A stretch of DNA of 64,000 nt from Paenalicyclobacillus ferrooxydans (GTDB lineage: Bacteria > Bacillota > Bacilli > Alicyclobacillales > Alicyclobacillaceae), in assembly GCF_001399675.1 (NCBI RefSeq), contig NZ_LJCO01000040.1, positions 1-64,000 on the forward strand, given 5' to 3'. The first letter of the stretch is position 1. Every line of letters begins with the position of its first letter. Made by a program: the position numbers and the translations under genes. The notes below the pieces were generated by a model. It was not told the origin of the DNA. It did not search any database and worked only from the letters and a program-made list of their open reading frames with translations. Positions 24,951 through 33,229 of the stretch are shown here, piece after piece.

Positions 24951-26003
24951 TTACTTTCCTTCCACCGTCTCTACGCTCGCCTCTACCTCGTCACCCGCAT
25001 TCGCCGATTCACCACGAACTTTGACATTGAAATGCTTTTCGAATTCCTCGTTCATGATTCTCAGCCGTTTCTGGACATTTTCCTTTTTGGCGCTTCCTGA
25101 TGTGTACGCTTCTACATACGCTTCAGGAGGTGACTGCAAGAAACCTTTTGCCCATTCCCCAAACATCTCCGCAGGGATATCTATTTTTCTATGTTGCATG
25201 TCGAGCGTCAACTTGAATAGCATCGGAATGTGCACTTTCCGCAAGAGCTTTTCTTTCTCACTGGGGAAGGCTTCATTCAGGTAAAAGCAAACGTTAGTGA
25301 ATTGCGACTTAAATCGGTCACGCTCATGGTCATCTCGCAACTTCTCAACAAATTCTTTCATGTCTTTCTTGCCAAATCCCGTTTTAGGGTCGTTCAGTAA
25401 AGCGAGTATTTGCAGAACCAACTCTTGATCGACAAAGTGATTTCGTGCCGCTTTTGAAAGATTAAGCTTATCCTGGAAGAACGGAACCTTCGCCAAGTTC
25501 TCAACGAACTCTAATGCTGATTTGCCCAGCAACGCCCTGGTCGTCTCAATGGGGCGAAGTGGGACACCATTGTTAAGGCGACAGAAAATGTCTTCTATCT
25601 CCGACTGACTAATTTCCTCCACCACATCGATTTCAAATTGATACTCCTTAATTCTCTGCTGGAACCCATCTGACAACTGGGTGAATGTCAATCCTTCTAC
25701 TTCAATGTCATCAACCTTGGGCTTGGACGTATCCGCGAAAGAGAGAGCATATTCATCATTGAGAAAAGCAAAAATGCTCGACAAGCGTTGTTTGCCATCC
25801 AGAAGGTAAAATACGTTCTCGTCCTTGGTGGCAAATAGATTGGGAATCGGATAACCAGCCAGTACGCTGTGAATAAACATCGACTGACGCTTTACGTCCC
25901 AGATATTTTCTTTGCGTTGAATCGACAAATCAAAGGAAAGCTTTTTCCCTTTATACATCCGTTGCAGTTGCGAAACCTTGTGTTTAACTTTCGATGCTTT
26001 CAT
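24951..26003 (-). CDS. Stand-alone DUF262 (GmrSD N-domain-like) protein
   Basis: 350-residue protein. The N-terminal 200 residues carry the DUF262 pattern: QRKENIWDVKRQSMFIHSVL, then the signature YLLDGKQRLSSI (DGKQR at 69-73) and FCRLNNGVPLRP. This ParB/sulfiredoxin-like fold hydrolyses NTPs in GmrS and related defence proteins. The usual partner, a DUF1524 HNH nuclease domain, is missing here: the C-terminal half is helical with no HNH motif. It may work alone or be a remnant of a type IV restriction system. GGGAG lies before the ATG. Confidence 0.75.
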   Translation of the reverse strand: MKASKVKHKVSQLQRMYKGKKLSFDLSIQRKENIWDVKRQSMFIHSVLAGYPIPNLFATKDENVFYLLDGKQRLSSIFAFLNDEYALSFADTSKPKVDDIEVEGLTFTQLSDGFQQRIKEYQFEIDVVEEISQSEIEDIFCRLNNGVPLRPIETTRALLGKSALEFVENLAKVPFFQDKLNLSKAARNHFVDQELVLQILALLNDPKTGFGKKDMKEFVEKLRDDHERDRFKSQFTNVCFYLNEAFPSEKEKLLRKVHIPMLFKLTLDMQHRKIDIPAEMFGEWAKGFLQSPPEAYVEAYTSGSAKKENVQKRLRIMNEEFEKHFNVKVRGESANAGDEVEASVETVEGK

Positions 26004-27138
26004 CTACGTCACTCCCTGACGGAATCGTTCACTTTTGCCCTTGAAATGGGCAGAAGTGCAAAACCCAATACCGTTACGTTCTAAACATTTTTCATCGGTA
26101 TTATAACGTAAAAGTTCAGGGAAATGGGGAAAGTTTATCGACGAGGTTTATGGGAAAAGGTTTACGTCATTGAAAAGGTGGAAGTTTAATGCGGAGCGTA
26201 GAGCACATCGTAGCGGAGGTATTCCTAACGCAACCAATTACCCTCGCCATGTCTGTTCATCAATATCGCTTGGATCACACAAAAGTTGTTTCTGGTCGTC
26301 CATAGAGGTGAATCAGACTCAAATTATGAAAATAATAGAACCGAAAAGTTGTTTTGCATTCTCTTTATATATAGTGGAGGTTCTCAGTCAGAACAACTTT
26401 TTGGTTCCCATAATTCATCTCTGATTTTTAAAATACGAGTAATAGGCTATATCTACACATTACATAGGTCTCAATGTCTATGGTTTCGTTCCAACTTTCT
26501 GAGGAAAAAACGCTCAAAAAGATGACTCTTCAGGTTCGTGAAGCTCTTGTGGCAGGATTGCCACCACCGTAACTGATGAAGCCTGGGGGATGACTTCAAT
26601 ATTTGCCCTTCGGCATTGGGGGATGGAGATTTGTAGCTACGATGCAACTCCTTCTGGACATTGGGAGTCTGATCGTGTCACAACTAAAACGCAAGAGTAT
26701 TCACGAAGGATAGGCATCTCACCCCAAGATACGACTAAGGTGTATTTCGATACTCCTACTGATTATCCCTGTAAACAGGAGTTGGGTGTTTACGTACAAA
26801 TTCATCCGAACTACGCTACCCTTAGTGGCTATGGCAACTCCTAAAGTCCTCCCATCACAATAAATGAGGACTCTTCACAAAGCTATGACATACTCCAACG
26901 ATGCTAACCGCGATAACATTGCCACATGAAAGGAACAATTCAACCAATGACAACGATTTGGTTGTCATCTAAGTGCCATATGGTCGTCTACGTCAGTAAG
27001 ACTAATGGTATCAGCCACCGCTGGTTTGCAAGACGCTCAAAACGAAACTACACGTCTAATCTCAATCCTTGACATGCTTACGAGATCAAACACCCTGTTT
27101 TTACCTGAAACTCCTTTTCCCACCCGTTCAGCCACAGC
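26004..27138. other. 1.1-kb gene-poor gap
   Basis: No supported gene. The frame 26590-26844 (+) lacks a ribosome binding site. An 8-bp perfect hairpin ATGACAAC-GATTTG-GTTGTCAT lies at 26947-26968 without a T run. The rest looks like decayed sequence. Confidence 0.45.
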
Positions 27139-27405
27139 CTATTCCGTTTCCGTGTCGTCAAAGGCTCCTTTTGGCAGGATGTCATCCAAGATTTCGTTAT
27201 CATCGTCCTCTTCGGTCAATTGAACAGTCCGCCCGAAGAAGCTCCACCCTTTGCTTTCCAGCCATTCGATGAATGCATCCGTGAATTCATCCTCAGATAC
27301 CGTAGTGTATACGTTTCCGATGATGCGAATCGTGTTCCTATCCTCTGGGCGTTCCAGCATCCATTTAGTTGTATCTTGCTTTTTCTCACTGTTTTCTTCA
27401 GTCAC
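27139..27405 (-). CDS. Acidic 88-residue hypothetical protein
   Basis: Probable GTG start at 27405, preceded by AAGGTGAG; the longer frame reaches 27480 but overlaps the end of the upstream broken gene. Strongly acidic at both ends (TEEDDDNEILDDILP), with a folded middle (NTIRIIGNVYTTVSEDEF). No family recognised. Confidence 0.45.
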   Translation of the reverse strand: MTEENSEKKQDTTKWMLERPEDRNTIRIIGNVYTTVSEDEFTDAFIEWLESKGWSFFGRTVQLTEEDDDNEILDDILPKGAFDDTETE

Positions 27406-27484
27406 AGTCTCACCTTCTATCAAGCACTCAGATTGTATCAGTCGATTGCTCCAGACACAGCCAAACCCCATCTTCCTCACTTAC

Positions 27485-28263
27485 TTACAGTTTTACAAGT
27501 TCACTTAGCTTCTGCTTTACAGGCTCAAACGCCGCCGCCCTATGTAGCAATGAGTAGCCTGGATGATATGTGCGATACGAGTGATGCGGAAGAATTTCAT
27601 GGGAAAGTCTGACCAAGAGATTGTGATCAAATCCGTCAATCTGATGAAATGCAATGTATCACCCAGTAACCTCTGATTCAGAAATGTCTTCACGATACGT
27701 TCGTCGTAGGTGTATCCAGTCAAAAAGAGAACGACATCTGGCTGGAGCGCCTCAATCGTCATCGGCAACACATTGAACTCGCTGTGCAATGACTCCTCAA
27801 GATGGGACGGAGGACGACCATGGTTGTAATCAAATGGGTTGAGTTGTGCATTCAAAAAGGAGTTATCACCGTCATCAGGGGCTACCGCTGTAGATAACTC
27901 TCTGCTTCCACGCCGAAATGGTGTATGATCCCACTTGCGCTTAAGACGACAGTCTTCATATTCCCATTGAAGATATCGGACGATTTCCTCCCGCTCAACG
28001 TCAGCATTGGCATGTTCAAAGTATTCCAGGGTTTCAAAGAATCATCCCCACCCATTTGTCTCTTTTCCAACAATCAACACTTTTCTCTTTGCTTTCCGAT
28101 ATGCTGGGAGGCACTTAATCACGAACGGATTGGATAGCTTGCGAACATCTTGCTCGTCGAGTGACTCTACCGCTTGAATCATTCGCCCCCACCATTCTTC
28201 GTAGGTAGCCTGCAACTGCTTCTCCATGTTCAGTTCACGTTGGAATATCTCAAAGTCTGACAC
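27485..28263 (-). pseudogene. Uracil-DNA-glycosylase-like gene with nonsense and frameshift
   Basis: The frame from ATG 28263 gives RKVLIVGKETNGWG, then an in-frame TGA at 28042-28044 (codon 74). It continues in the same frame as FFETLEYFEHANADVE... through LNPFDYNHGRPP and ALQPDVVLFLTGYTYDERI. A second defect near 27650 shifts the frame; the other frame supplies the expected ending AFHQIDGFDHNLL...SYRTYHPGYS and a stop at 27485. The VGKETNGWG, PDVVLF and YHPGY motifs are those of a UDG-like family found in bacteria, sometimes in defence or mobile DNA. Two lesions argue against sequencing error. Confidence 0.7.
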
Positions 28264-28319
28264 GGGTTCATCTCCCTTCTACATGAAACGCGAGAACACC
28301 ATTCTGTTGATAAAATCCA

Positions 28320-29294
28320 TTAAAATTCTTCAAGCCGAAACTTACGGTTATGGTTTGAGAACTTGAGCAGTTTAATGGTTTTCCCTTCGTACCGCTTCCG
28401 CTTTTCTACATAATCGACAACCTTGTCAGTAAACGTTTGCGCGATTGCAGTTGTCCTCAACATGTTGAAATCACCGTTGACCTTCTTGCGGAGGAACCAG
28501 TCTTCATATTGTAAGAGTTGGATCAGCCCATCCTCATCAAAGCGGTCTCTCTTCACTTCCACGATGTTATACGCAATAACTTCATCTTTGTGTAATGGAT
28601 TGTGAGTAATAAGAAGGGCATCCATTTCTCTCCCGAAGCTTGTCGGAATGTACGCCAGGAAATCGTCGTATTCGCCGAAAATGTTTTTGAAGCTTCCCTC
28701 TGCAAACTCGTTGAGCAGTAAAGCCATGACACTATACTCGTACTTCGGCAAATGATTACTGTTAAAGTGTAATTGGCTTAGAAGATTCGATTCGTGATAT
28801 GGGTACGGTTCACGAATCGGACTTGGCTGGTTTATAACAGGGTTAAGCTTCAGAAACAATCGAAACAGATGTTGATACTCGTCATTCGTAATCGAAAACA
28901 GGGTATTTGAAGCACCACCAGGTCTCTGAAGACTAAACGTCCACATCAAGCCATTGTCCTTCAAATCGTACACATCGTTCAACTTAATTGGGTTCTCAAA
29001 CACATAATCGGAGTTTTCAATGCGAACCCGAAACGGATAAACGCGGTTAGGGTCTTGGGATTCCCATATGGGCGCAGTGTCGAAAAATGGCTTGTCCATT
29101 ACTCTGTATAACCCGCGCAATTCTTTAGCGTCCATAATATAGAACAGAACGAAGTCACCTTTATTTATAGGAGTCATTCGTGATATTAACGCATCGTTGT
29201 ATTGGTCTTTTTCATGATTCGGAATACCTGCAATGCCTCGACGAATACATACCTCATAGTTCTTTTCATTCAACACAAAAATGTGAACAGACAT
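28320..29294 (-). CDS. EVE-domain plus PD-(D/E)xK endonuclease
   Basis: 324-residue protein. Residues 1-150 resemble an EVE (PUA-like) domain that reads modified bases: KGDFVLFYIMDAKELRGLYRV with VYPFRVRIE behind it. Residues about 185-324 form a nuclease fold with E223-M-D225 and E246-V-K248 (REMDALLI...IVEVKRD). The combination is that of a modification-dependent restriction enzyme, which would cut DNA with altered cytosines. The target is not known. ATG at 29294 with GAGG 7-8 nt upstream. It lies 56 bp upstream of the broken UDG-like gene on the same strand. Confidence 0.75.
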   Translation of the reverse strand: MSVHIFVLNEKNYEVCIRRGIAGIPNHEKDQYNDALISRMTPINKGDFVLFYIMDAKELRGLYRVMDKPFFDTAPIWESQDPNRVYPFRVRIENSDYVFENPIKLNDVYDLKDNGLMWTFSLQRPGGASNTLFSITNDEYQHLFRLFLKLNPVINQPSPIREPYPYHESNLLSQLHFNSNHLPKYEYSVMALLLNEFAEGSFKNIFGEYDDFLAYIPTSFGREMDALLITHNPLHKDEVIAYNIVEVKRDRFDEDGLIQLLQYEDWFLRKKVNGDFNMLRTTAIAQTFTDKVVDYVEKRKRYEGKTIKLLKFSNHNRKFRLEEF

Positions 29295-29517
29295 CAAATC
29301 GCCTCACAGACGCTCACCGTTTATTACATTGCCACTATTTGTATTCGCCAGAGACAATCGCCTTCCTTCAAGATAACCGCTCAATTCTGTTATGACCTAA
29401 ACCTCATTGAACCATATTTTTACAAACATTCTCGTTTGAGCTATCATGATGAAAATGATTGGCTCCGTAGCTGGCTATATGATTGCTTGGGTACGCGACA
29501 GAAATGGGGGAAGCAAT

Positions 29518-29682
29518 GTGACACGTAAACAGGAGAATTTGAATCACATGCCATCTCATAGGGTAACGTTGCTGAATCGACCAATTTGCAACACACATGT
29601 CCCAATGGCGATGAGCACAAAACGCATCTTTCAGAGACATCAAGAAGTGATCAGCAAGTTGAAAAGTTATCTGAGGGAGTAA
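29518..29682 (+). CDS. Small 54-residue protein
   Basis: GTG start at 29518 preceded by GGGGGA at 6 nt. Basic protein ending RHQEVISKLKSYLRE. The next gene starts 6 nt after the stop, so both form an operon. No family recognised. Confidence 0.45.
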   Translation: MTRKQENLNHMPSHRVTLLNRPICNTHVPMAMSTKRIFQRHQEVISKLKSYLRE

Positions 29683-29688
29683 GGATTC

Positions 29689-30138
29689 ATGGATAACGAC
29701 GATTTCATTGAAAACTGCGAACGGCATGAGTTGATCGAAGTAGCAAAGCACCAAGCCATCGTGAAAAGGCTCCAATCTATCAATGTACAGATTCAAATAT
29801 ATGAAGAGCGGTATCATGGGACATTCCAGGACTTATTCAGCCATCTGACGAATCATGAAATTCTCGGAGTGTTACAAGAAGTTACTGCCTGGAAGGAGCT
29901 TGTCGAAGAACGTAAGCGGCTTATTGAGGAATTTGATGCTGATGATATTCCAGACGGGATTTATGCCATCCCCCCTGACCCGAAGTCTCCAAAGGTGAAA
30001 ATCAGAAAACTGGTCAATTGGTGCAGGGCAAATGGCATACCGTTATCTGAAATCCAGCGTCTTCCTCAATCGATAATGGAGCAGTTCCTCGTGTATCCCG
30101 ATAAAGACGCGGCCGAAGGCGAAAGGGAGCGAGATTAG
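29689..30138 (+). CDS. Hypothetical 149-residue coiled-coil protein
   Basis: Soluble, charged, helix-rich protein (LFSHLTNHEILGVLQEV, then WKELVEERKRLIEEF) with a proline-rich linker (IPDGIYAIPPDPKSP) and a C-terminal segment KLVNWCRANGIPLSEIQRLP that resembles a small HTH. ATG at 29689 with AAGGA close upstream. Not recognised. A 137-codon frame antisense to it is a shadow. Confidence 0.6.
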   Translation: MDNDDFIENCERHELIEVAKHQAIVKRLQSINVQIQIYEERYHGTFQDLFSHLTNHEILGVLQEVTAWKELVEERKRLIEEFDADDIPDGIYAIPPDPKSPKVKIRKLVNWCRANGIPLSEIQRLPQSIMEQFLVYPDKDAAEGERERD

Positions 30139-30187
30139 TTTCGATATCTCCTTGCCCCACCAAGCCCTGAAAGCGGAGGTCTGAGAG

Positions 30188-30361
30188 ATGTTTGTGATTC
30201 ATTGTAACAAGTGTAGTCGTGAGGTCGAATGGAAAGATGGAGCCGTGCTCGGCAAGTTGGCGATTGAAATGTGCGGAGCGACCGTCATCTGTGCCTGCGG
30301 ACATGGGGTCAGCGACGATAATGGGACGTTGCGGGAGTTCAATGTGCCAGATGCGGAGTAA
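30188..30361 (+). CDS. 57-residue zinc-ribbon-like protein
   Basis: ATG at 30188 with GGAGG 8 nt upstream. The pattern CNKCSREVEW near the start and VICACGHGVSDDNG later gives CxxC and CxC pairs, a probable small zinc knuckle. It sits in a run of four short plus-strand genes. No family recognised. Confidence 0.55.
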   Translation: MFVIHCNKCSREVEWKDGAVLGKLAIEMCGATVICACGHGVSDDNGTLREFNVPDAE

Positions 30362-30403
30362 GAGCGGGAGAGTACAGGGTCTTGTGGGTGAAGGGAATAA
30401 CGC

Positions 30404-30598
30404 ATGACCTTCCCTGATCGGGAGCGGATGGTACGCACACTGAGCCAATATACCACCCAAGGGGATATCATCACCCTTCGAGTGATATTCAACTTACGCC
30501 GAGCCTTCGTTGTCAAATCCGCCGACCGATTGTCCACAGCCGTACAGATTCCACTGGCTTATTGTATGTCAACTATTCCCGACATCCTTTATCCCTGA
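30404..30598 (+). CDS. Small 64-residue protein
   Basis: ATG at 30404 with AAGGGA about 8 nt upstream. Sequence begins MTFPDRERMVRTLSQYTTQG. Basic, no motif. It lies between the zinc-knuckle gene and another short frame, consistent with one transcript. Confidence 0.4.
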   Translation: MTFPDRERMVRTLSQYTTQGDIITLRVIFNLRRAFVVKSADRLSTAVQIPLAYCMSTIPDILYP

Positions 30599-30825
30599 CC
30601 TTGGAGGTGTTATCCATTACAGACGAAGATGCTTCGAAGCAGATCGGAGACGCTCAAATAGGCAAACCAGGCACAGGAGCGAGGATTGTTCGAAAACGTC
30701 CGCGCATCAATGCTCCTATGCCTACTCTCTCGCCGCGTGAACGAAGGGTACAAGAGGAAAGTCAACGGCTTATCATCCTATACGGAACAAAGCAAACTCA
30801 TACATCAGGAGAGTTATGTGACTGA
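30562..30825 (+). CDS. Small basic protein with uncertain start
   Basis: 87 codons if started at 30562, overlapping the preceding gene. The only good ribosome binding site (GGAGG at 30603-30607) points 8 nt on to an ATT codon at 30616, giving about 70 residues beginning ITDEDASKQIGDAQIGKPG. An ATT start is rare, so either that or an error is present. Rich in Arg and Pro; no family. Its end overlaps the end of the convergent metallochaperone gene. Confidence 0.35.
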   Translation: MYVNYSRHPLSLTLEVLSITDEDASKQIGDAQIGKPGTGARIVRKRPRINAPMPTLSPRERRVQEESQRLIILYGTKQTHTSGELCD

Positions 30826-31274
30826 TTCAAACCATGTACAAACGTCGTGACATTACCCAAACAGCAACTTCCTTGTGGGTTGTTCACCTCACAGCCACAG
30901 CGATTCGATTTTACCTGCTCACTGATACGCTGGGCAGGATTCTCTTTGTGCCTTATCGCCTGTATAAGTCTCTGTCGCGTCAATCCGAAGCAATAACACA
31001 CAGGAACTTCTGACCCCTCGTCCTTTTGATAGACAGGGACTTTAACCGTATCCTTGTTGAACACCTGTTCATGAGAAAAGTAAACGACCTCACAAGCTGA
31101 GTTTGGGCAGAATGAGTAGGAGGATGACGGGTCGAGGATAGATAGGACGGATGGAGTAAGCATGGCTTTCAGGGTGATGAGTGGAACGCTCTTTCCTTTT
31201 TGCTGACATACGGGACAGATTAGAGAATCAGCCTGCGCCTTTTGCGCTGAAACTCGACAACAGTCTTCCATCAT
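30798..31274 (-). CDS. CopZ-type metallochaperone, zinc ribbon plus [2Fe-2S] domain
   Basis: 158-residue protein. The N-terminal half has CPVCQQKG and later FCPNSACEVVYF, a zinc ribbon. The C-terminal half has CYCFGLTRQRLIQAI, then NRCGCEVNNPQGSCCLG, matching the BFD-like [2Fe-2S] domain of Archaeoglobus CopZ and similar proteins. Such proteins bind and possibly reduce metal ions before handing them to exporters or reductases. AAGGAG lies 6 nt before the ATG. It is the last gene of the ArsR-controlled operon. The metal is not known. Confidence 0.7.
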   Translation of the reverse strand: MMEDCCRVSAQKAQADSLICPVCQQKGKSVPLITLKAMLTPSVLSILDPSSSYSFCPNSACEVVYFSHEQVFNKDTVKVPVYQKDEGSEVPVCYCFGLTRQRLIQAIRHKENPAQRISEQVKSNRCGCEVNNPQGSCCLGNVTTFVHGLNQSHNSPDV

Positions 31275-31318
31275 AAACGACTCCTTCGCGTTGATTTACT
31301 TAAGCAGAGCCTCGCCCT

Positions 31319-31984
31319 TCACTCTACGCTGTTCTTCTCCAACGTAACCTGATAAAGTTTCCTTGGCAGTCCGCCCTCTTCGAATTCATGGATATCAATC
31401 AGTTCATATCCATCTGTCAGTGTCTCAACCTTCGCTCGGTCAAAAAAGTGAACAATAAAGCCGCCAACTTCATACAGGTCTTCCGCTCGGTGAACCCCTT
31501 GTCCATAATGCGCGTCTCCCTTGTGCCGAACCGTGTAAATGTTATATCCACCTGGGCGCAAGACTTGTCGAACATGGTCATTCAAAGCGACCAATTCGTC
31601 AGTTGTCAGAGCCATGCAATATAACATGTGTGAGTAGCAAGCATCGAAAGACCCGCTCGGTAATGGAAAAGGTTGCCGAACATCATGTTCAACGACTGTA
31701 ATGCGATCCGATAACCCCTGTTCTTTCGCTTTCTGCCGAATCCGCTCTGTACCCTCGCTGGTGTAATCCAACACATGCACCTGAAAACCGTTTCTGGCAA
31801 CAAATTACGTGTCACGACCTTGCCCCGCGCCTAACTCTAATATCCGTTCCTGACCATGACTCTTAAAGATTTCTGCGGCACGAATAGCGGCATCGCTGGG
31901 AGACTCTCCGAACATCTCGTTGTTCTTGGCAAAAGCCTGTTCCCAATGGAGTTGTTGTCGATTCAAATTATCCAGATCCTTCAT
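31319..31984 (-). pseudogene. SAM-dependent methyltransferase with in-frame stop
   Basis: 222-codon frame from ATG 31984. SAM motif I LELGAGQGRDT is followed at codon 60 (31805-31807) by TAA where relatives have leucine or another hydrophobic residue; then FVARNGFQVHVLDYT continues without shift to the end, including VRQVLRPGGYNIYTV. A single T-to-A change from TTA would explain the stop. Restart at an internal ATG would lack motif I. The ATG overlaps the stop of the preceding gene (TAATG), so translation was coupled. It belonged to the metal-response operon. Confidence 0.75.
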
Positions 31985-32211
31985 TACAAATCCTCCTTAC
32001 CTTTCTCCCGTTTGAGTTCCTCAACCTCTCGTCGTAGGTGCTGAATTTCACGAACCAAATCCGATGTATCGTCTTTGTGTTGACGGTTGTGATCGTGGTT
32101 ATGTCCCATCATCATCCGACCCATGAAATACATCATCGCAACCATCATCACCACGCCTAAAATCGGGAAGAGCATTCCGAATCCGCCCCAACCGCCATAC
32201 CCCCACATCAT
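31984..32211 (-). CDS. Small His-rich membrane protein
   Basis: 75 residues from ATG 32211 (GGAG 9 nt upstream). One or two hydrophobic segments (GMLFPILGVVMMVAMMYF), then HNHDHNRQH, then a coiled coil (DLVREIQHLRREVEELKREK). The histidines and many methionines suggest contact with a metal such as copper; that is inferred. Overlaps the methyltransferase start by one base. It lies in the ArsR operon. Confidence 0.6.
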   Translation of the reverse strand: MMWGYGGWGGFGMLFPILGVVMMVAMMYFMGRMMMGHNHDHNRQHKDDTSDLVREIQHLRREVEELKREKGKEDL

Positions 32212-32363
32212 TTGAAGCATCTCCTATCTGGTCTTTCCCCAGTTGCACTTGAGACCATTTATCGTCTTGGTGCAAATGTTTCTGTCTGTATACCCGTGGT
32301 ATCATTCACGGTGATTGCCCTTCGCCCTGCTCTCCGATTATGAAGCCGTAATCCTTAGTCTGC

Positions 32364-32726
32364 TTAGAGTAAATTGATGGCTCGCTTCAGCGCATTCACA
32401 GTCTCTTCATCGCGGAAATAGAACACCCAGACTCCTTGCTTTACACTACGAACTACGCCTGCGTTTTTTAAGACATTCAAGTGATGAGACACCGTAGATT
32501 GAGGTAATCCCAAGTGAGCCACCAAATCCTGTACGCACAATCCGTAGATTCTTACGTCCTGCTCTTCGCTCTCAACACCCGTAGGAACGAGACGGCAACA
32601 CAATGACTCTTGCCCAGAGAGCAATCGGAGCATCCGCAAGCGAACAGGTTCCGCCAAAACTTTCAACAAACCACTCAGTTCAATCGGACGCTGGATTTGT
32701 AAATCCAGGGGTTGCGTATCATCCAT
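32364..32726 (-). CDS. ArsR-family metal-sensing repressor
   Basis: 120 residues from ATG 32726 with GGAGG 9 nt upstream. Winged-helix fold with LKVLAEPVRLRMLRLLS, then DLVAHLGLPQSTVSHHLNVLKNAGVV as the recognition part. ESLCCRLVP carries two adjacent cysteines, and a third sits at GLCVQD, a plausible thiolate site; the classical ELCVC motif is not present. Second gene of the operon, so it probably represses it through the palindrome at 33075-33100. Confidence 0.8.
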   Translation of the reverse strand: MDDTQPLDLQIQRPIELSGLLKVLAEPVRLRMLRLLSGQESLCCRLVPTGVESEEQDVRIYGLCVQDLVAHLGLPQSTVSHHLNVLKNAGVVRSVKQGVWVFYFRDEETVNALKRAINLL

Positions 32727-32795
32727 CACACGTACCCTCCTCCCTGTAGTTTCCATTCATTCAAGTTACGGAGCATATCGCCCACCTGTTCATAA

Positions 32796-33059
32796 TCACA
32801 GTTCCTTTTCCCAATCTTGCAGTGTCTTCACGACTTCTTCAGCCTTTAGTTTTCCTGAAATCTCGATGGTCTTTCCGTCTTCGGCTAACACGAACGAATC
32901 AACGCTCGATAAAAATTCTTCGCCGCCACACGAACAGGTTCCACTGGAGCATTCTGTCACTAAATCTTGTAGTTTCTCTGTCGCAATCCCCTGAAATTCC
33001 ACAATTACTTTACCTTCTGTTGACTGCTCTTTGACCTTGGCAACCTCGCGAATATCCAT
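32796..33059 (-). CDS. Small Cys-cluster protein, first gene of ArsR operon
   Basis: 87 residues. The centre has CSSGTCSCGGEEF, a dense thiol cluster; the flanks are beta-rich (KVIVEFQGIATEKL; DGKTIEISGKL). It is first behind the ArsR operator, so a metal-binding or buffering role is likely. I cannot name the family. The ATG at 33059 follows GGAGCG about 10 nt upstream. Confidence 0.55.
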   Translation of the reverse strand: MDIREVAKVKEQSTEGKVIVEFQGIATEKLQDLVTECSSGTCSCGGEEFLSSVDSFVLAEDGKTIEISGKLKAEEVVKTLQDWEKEL

Positions 33060-33074
33060 GAACCGTCACGCTCC

Positions 33075-33100
33075 TATACATCAATATATATTGATGTATA
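33075..33100. promoter_or_regulatory. ArsR operator, 26-bp perfect palindrome
   Basis: Both arms read TATACATCAATAT and its complement. It contains ATCAA...TTGAT, the usual half-sites of ArsR/SmtB operators. It lies just downstream of the -10 box, where a bound repressor would block initiation. Confidence 0.8.
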
Positions 33101-33103
33101 GTT

Positions 33104-33131
33104 ATTATAAACCGCTACGGGAACGTGTCAA
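33104..33131 (-). promoter_or_regulatory. Consensus sigma-A promoter of the ArsR operon
   Basis: Minus-strand -35 TTGACA (33131-33126), 16-nt spacer, -10 TATAAT (33109-33104). Both hexamers are perfect, so strong activity when the operator is free is expected. Confidence 0.8.
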
Positions 33132-33229
33132 TGCTTTTTCCGTTGCAAACTGCATCTCGCATATTCGTGGTAAAAAATGGACAACAATAAACCATCAGTG
33201 AAACTTTTACCCAAGGATGTCGTTAGATC

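Noticed and set aside
28042-28044. TGA read as selenocysteine in the UDG-like protein
   Set aside because: Position is not a redox motif, no SECIS-like hairpin was seen, and a second frameshift follows.
29404-29817. 137-codon minus-strand frame
   Set aside because: Antisense to two small plus-strand genes that have ribosome binding sites.
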